Shown piece by piece: positions 59,775 through 64,000 of a stretch of 64,000 nt of DNA. The first letter of the stretch is position 1. Every line of letters begins with the position of its first letter. Origin of the DNA: Coniferiporia sulphurascens (lineage: Eukaryota; Basidiomycota; Agaricomycetes; Hymenochaetales; Hymenochaetaceae); contig NBBA01000018.1 in the NCBI GenBank assembly GCA_002794785.1, forward strand, positions 620,001 through 684,000, read 5' to 3'. The notes under the pieces were generated by a model. It made no database searches. It was not told where the DNA came from and worked only from the letters and a program-made list of their open reading frames with translations. Made by a program: the position numbers and the translations under genes.

Positions 59775-61216
59775 GCTGTGCTGCCGTTCTTTTCTTTCCC
59801 CCCCTCATCGATCATCCGGTAACGACAACGTAGTTGCTCTAATGGATGGACCCATTGTCCCGCCGGAACCTCCTACGATCCGGCAAATTTCCAGCTTGCC
59901 ACTTATAGCAGTAAAAGAGTGATCCACATATTCTCGAACCCGATCTTACACAGTATCTCTATTCATTCTTTGAGTCAGATTTAATTATTTCGTCGCATCG
60001 CATCGTGGGTGGGCTTTTTTTTTTTTTTTTCTTTGGTGGAGGATTTCAGGATTTCTTGGGTACTTATCTTTCGGGACTGCAGACTCACAATATTCTCACA
60101 GACTCACAGATTCTTCTACATAATTTATCTACTACCCCATGGTACATAGCACATGGCACACGGCACTCATAACACGTTGCACGGATCTGCTGTACTTCTA
60201 TACTAGTATCTAAAAAATATCCGAGAGGAGGGGGGGAAAAGAGGTCTTGTTTTGAACTTTTTTAAAAAGTCCGTTGACCCGTCGCTACTCAGGGGCCACG
60301 TGATCGGTTGAGCACGCGCGTTTTGTGGTTTTAGCTTTTCAATCGCCGCTACTAGTTTGTTTGTTTGTTGGGGGGGTTATTACTATATTATTTGTAATTT
60401 ATTTGGACCTTACCTCAAAATATCAGCACCGGAATCCAGAATCCAGAATCCAGCCCAAGCCAACTTCTATACTGTCACTGATTATTTGGAGGGTCATCTA
60501 CGTACACTGCGCCGTTACTCATCATGGTGCCGATCCGATTTCCGATTTCACTGCACTCAGGCTGTGAGTCACGGTCACCTTAAGAGTCAAGACGCTTTAA
60601 TTCCTGTAGATCAGGTGTCGGAGCGTCGATCCGTGGCTCTAAGGTGGCTTGTGGTGTTGGAATTCAGCAATTCGTGGTGCCGGCGAATGCACTCCGTATC
60701 CGAGAATATCATTTAACCAGTAAATAACCGTGTGAGAGAACTCGAGCGCGCATACAAGCAGTAAAAGTTCTACGAAAAATATATTCAACTCCGAACGGCC
60801 GGCTGCCGAACGCAGCATCGAGCTCGAACTTCGACGTCGGGAACGCGGTGCACGTAACCATTTTCATTTGAGGTGCTGCGACTCGCGGTGGAGTGCAAAA
60901 TCACTGTATAGTCGCGTTGTTCGGATATCAATTGTACATCGGAGATTGAAAGACCACTAGGAAAGACGGGAAAACGAGGCAAGAAAGGTATGTAGAATGC
61001 GAAGAAAGCAAAATGGCGAAAGGACGTACGAATACATGTACATGACAAATGCTGAAATGCGGGGAGGGCGATACGTATATATCCGATGGGTACGTCGGGA
61101 ACAAGATAGGAAGCAAGGAAGACGGAGACGGAAAACGGTGAAGCAGAGACGTGTAGACGGCGGATCCTCATAAGCACCTACTTATAGATTTGTAGAAAAA
61201 AGGAAACGGGAAAGAG
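59775..61216. other. Convergent intergenic region
   Basis: About 1.4 kb between the arrestin 3' end and the rearranged eIF4G copy. It contains a T tract (60009-60030) and no recognised gene. Confidence 0.5.
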
Positions 61217-64000
61217 TCAAAAAAAAAACAGAAATATGCCTATGCCCAATGTCAAGAGTGGAAGTAACCCCCCATGCTCCTTTCGTAGACGCTCCTTTTC
61301 TTTTTCCTCTCCCTCTTTACGCAAATGCCCCTCTTCCTCCTCCTTACGCTTACGCTCACGCTCCTCTTCCTCCTCTCGTGTAACCCGTTCCTCTTCCTTC
61401 CGAATCCGCTCCAACTCCAGCTCCTCATCCCTCCTCTTCTTCTCCTCCTCCGCCTTCTTCACCCTCTCCTCTTCCTCCTTACGCTTACGTTCCACTTCCT
61501 CGGCAGCCTCCTTCTTCTTCCGCTCCTCATCCTCTTTTGCTTTCTGTTTCCGGGCCTCTTCATCACGCTTCGCCTTTTCCTCCGCGATGCGCTTCAATCG
61601 AGCCTCCTCGGTCTCCATACGGACCGTAGTTCGGCGTCCCTGTTTGTCCATTGCAGGTGTCGTAGGTGTTGAAGGTGTGCCGCCCTGTTTACGTAGCTCA
61701 TTAAGATCTAGCTCATGACCTGACGCATCTGTAATCTTTATCTTATTTTGGCGCTGTGGCGCCGGCTGAGCTACCTGTCCTGGAATAAAGGCGCTTGCAT
61801 TCGTATTGAGGCGCAGCCCTGCATTAGGTAGTGATGGGGCAACCCCCGCGGGCGGAGCCCCTGGAGGCTGTAGAGGAGCCGCCTGTCCTAGAATAAAGGT
61901 ACTCGCATTCGTATTAAGCCGTCCGCCGACATTTTGATTACGCACAGCAGCAGGCGCAAAAGATGGCCGATATTGTTGCTGAGGCGGCTGTTGTGAGTGC
62001 GCATGTCCATGGGAATTCAGACCAGCCGGTTCGGGTGCATTTTGGGATTGCGGAGGCGGAACCACAGGCGATGAAGTGCTCGAACGCATCGGTGATGATG
62101 CAATGCTCCCAGCGAATGTCGAGTTTACAGGGGACGATGCTTTCGTAATACTTCCGCAATTGAAAAGGGCGGATACATCCACTTTGGTCCTGAGCGGTGT
62201 CGTGGCGGGCGTGAAATCCTTGCTGTCTTGTTCGGCCTTCTTCTCCGCCTGTTCCTTCGACATCGACAGCTTTATGGCAGCCGCTCCCGCCGCAAATTTA
62301 TCCCCATTTGTCTTGCCCTGAGCTAGACTGTAAGATTGCTTCTCCTCAGGGACGAATATTGGGCGATGAGGGAGCGGGCTGAGCTCTGGGAATGAAAGAA
62401 CGCCGTCACGCTTGCCGCTGCCGCCCCGCTCCGCGTTGAGGACACCCGGCGGACCGAAGGTCATGGTGCCGCCCTCGGTGATCTTACCGAAGTTCGACAA
62501 ATCGCTCGCCTTGCTAACCGGCCTCGACGGCCCAGAGGCAAAGGCCCGTCTGTTAAGTCCGATTTGTTGTGCATTGCCATCGCTGTCTTTACCATGACGT
62601 AAACTATCGCGAGACATGCCCATTGAGCGAGCGAGAGAATCCTTCTTTTGCTGAACCTTCTTTTTGGCAGCCTGGACATTGACATTAGAATCACTGGATA
62701 TCGACAGCTTGTAAAAACTCACAGCCTCATGAGTGTGAGTCAATGTCGAGGGCGCAACTACTCGTTTACACGCTGACCATTTACGCGCCCGCAACTCGAT
62801 GACATCCTATACAGATACGTCAGCGCAGTGCAAATGTCGGCCCTAGCAAACAACATACTAATAGCATGAACTGTATACGGAAAGGCACATTGTTGCTCTT
62901 TGCCAGTTCCTTCATGCGACTGAAATAAACATCCACGTGTCCACGGGCCTTAGTGGTGTCGAGAGACTGGCCGACGGTGGTGAGAAGCTTGCACAAACTC
63001 TCGATCTCCTCCTCTTCAGGATTGTCAACGTTGCTAAGGAGCTTCTTGATGCACTCATGCATAATACGTTCCGTGAGCATTTGCAGCTTGAACAGTTCAC
63101 CGATAAACTTGACAAGACCAAGACCCTGGCGCTTCGCCTTTTGTGCAGCGTAGTACTCTTCGGAATAGAGTGCGCTCCCACCAGATTCCTTGTTCTCTAC
63201 CTCCTCAATTGCGTCTTTGACGGCCTGGTCCTCAGATGCTTTTGCCTTTGCTGCAACTGCAGTAGAGTCCTTCACAGCCCATCCGCACTCGAAGTCCTCC
63301 TGACAACGGTTGAGGAGATACTTGCGGAAAAGAAGACCACCTGTAACCGGCTTGCCCTCAGCATTGCGTATGTCGTCGTCTTGAACATTCAGACTGATCT
63401 GTTCCATCATCTTACGACACAAACGTGCGTATATCTCGTTCCACCTTTCATCATTCAACGCATTTTCGAACACCAGCCGAATAACCTGGACAAGCGTCCG
63501 TCCGTCCTTCTCGGACTCGCTCTTGTTTGCCCATGAGATAACTTGAGAAGAAATAGACTCGAAATTCCCCATCATTAGCTTGTTCAGTAGCGAGCGCACT
63601 TTGCGCTCGACGATCTCCGGCGAGTCCGCGTCAACTGGTCTACCTCGCTCAGTCGTGCTATATGCGATCCAGCGGTTTGCCGAATAATCCAGGGGCGCAA
63701 TAGCTTCCAACAAGTCTGACTCTGACACGTTGAATTGCAATGCCAAAAAACTGATCCGATCAGATTCACTGTGCGCTTTGCCACGCTTGCTACGTGTGCG
63801 TTCTTTGGCTATCGGGGCCACCCCATCCGATCCACTCTGACCAGAGGAACGAACCACCGGTGAGGAGCGTCTGCCTCCCGAACCACCACTCATCGACGAA
63901 AGACGACCGAATTGCTCCTCGCTTGACAGTTTACTTGGCGCGGAGAAGCTGTCCATGGCCACAAAGCTTGATGCGGATTTACCAAAGCCGTTGAGTCCGC
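61217..64000 (-). CDS. Rearranged eIF4G paralog, partial (runs off the window)
   Basis: On the minus strand, from 64000 to about 62867, an open frame encodes the linker and MIF4G domain (RKVRSLLNKL, CRKMMEQISLNVQ, SRMKELAKSNN). An intron (to about 62808) and a second one near 62690-62725 stand at the same places as in the intact gene. The next exon continues with SLARSMGMSRD and SNFGKITEGGTMTFGP as far as KEQAEKKAEQDSKDF, and then, in the same frame, jumps to TPATTPLRTKVDVSALF, which belongs in the N-terminal half of eIF4G. It goes on through two PAM2-like motifs (RLNTNASTFILGQ and RLNTNASAFIPGQ), KIKITDASGHELDLNELR and the coiled coil, and stops at 61217 after a short hydrophobic end. The MA3 region is missing and domain order is permuted. 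The frame is unbroken over about 1.5 kb across the fusion. Confidence 0.8.

Noticed and set aside
61960..62200. Possible processed (retrotransposed) eIF4G copy
   Set aside because: Introns are retained in the neighbouring exons of the same copy and there is no poly(A) tail, so DNA-level duplication explains it better.

Overview
The window looks like nuclear DNA of an Agaricomycete basidiomycete, probably a wood or litter decayer. Genes are intron-dense, with most introns about 45-80 nt. They include a cellulose-active AA9 monooxygenase with a CBM1 domain, a DUF6533-type seven-helix receptor-like protein and a TKL-type kinase, a combination typical of this group. No species is assigned.

Layout. 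1-5.1 kb: a partial tandem duplication of an ACS-family (Dal5-like) MFS transporter together with the 3' end of a TMEM70/TMEM186-like mitochondrial gene; one nearly full MFS copy and one full TMEM70-like gene lie inside the window. 6-7.6 kb: an 11-exon AA9 LPMO-CBM1 gene. 8-10.1 kb: a MYND zinc-finger protein. 11-13 kb: an unrecognised membrane protein. 13.3-14.4 kb: an A-tailed retroelement-like insertion bounded by a 14-bp target-site duplication. 14.9-16.1 kb: a Tda10/glycerate-kinase-like P-loop kinase. 16.5-19 kb: a decaying AAA-ATPase-like/PD-(D/E)XK gene. 19.6-20.5 kb: RER1, with 10-nt and 6-nt exons. 22.4-23.4 kb: a steroid 5-alpha-reductase family protein. 24.4-25.9 kb: BUB3. 26.8-38.4 kb: three tandem Mup1-like methionine permease paralogs. 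39.7-40.9 kb: an NFKBIL1-like protein. 41.2-42.7 kb: a DUF6533 seven-helix protein. 45.2-48.6 kb: a TKL-like kinase, with an adjacent or fused region carrying a PAM2 motif. 49.6-54.5 kb: eIF4G. 56.5-59.8 kb: an alpha-arrestin with a PPxY motif. 61.2-64 kb: a second eIF4G copy on the minus strand whose segments are rearranged.

How the genes relate. The permeases (nutrient import) and the alpha-arrestin (an adaptor class that brings Rsp5-type ubiquitin ligase to permeases) belong to one regulatory theme, but their closeness may be chance. eIF4G, its rearranged copy and the PAM2 region by the kinase all carry PABP-binding-type motifs.

The most striking observation is in the three permease paralogs. 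Each seems to need a single-nucleotide exon (at 28011, 32125 and 36573), flanked by a 9-nt and a 15-nt exon, to stay in frame. The single base is A, G or T in the three copies and always falls in the third position of a glycine codon. The second is the eIF4G copy, in which C-terminal sequence is fused in frame upstream of N-terminal sequence while introns are kept. All gene models are hand-spliced from sequence and lack transcript support.
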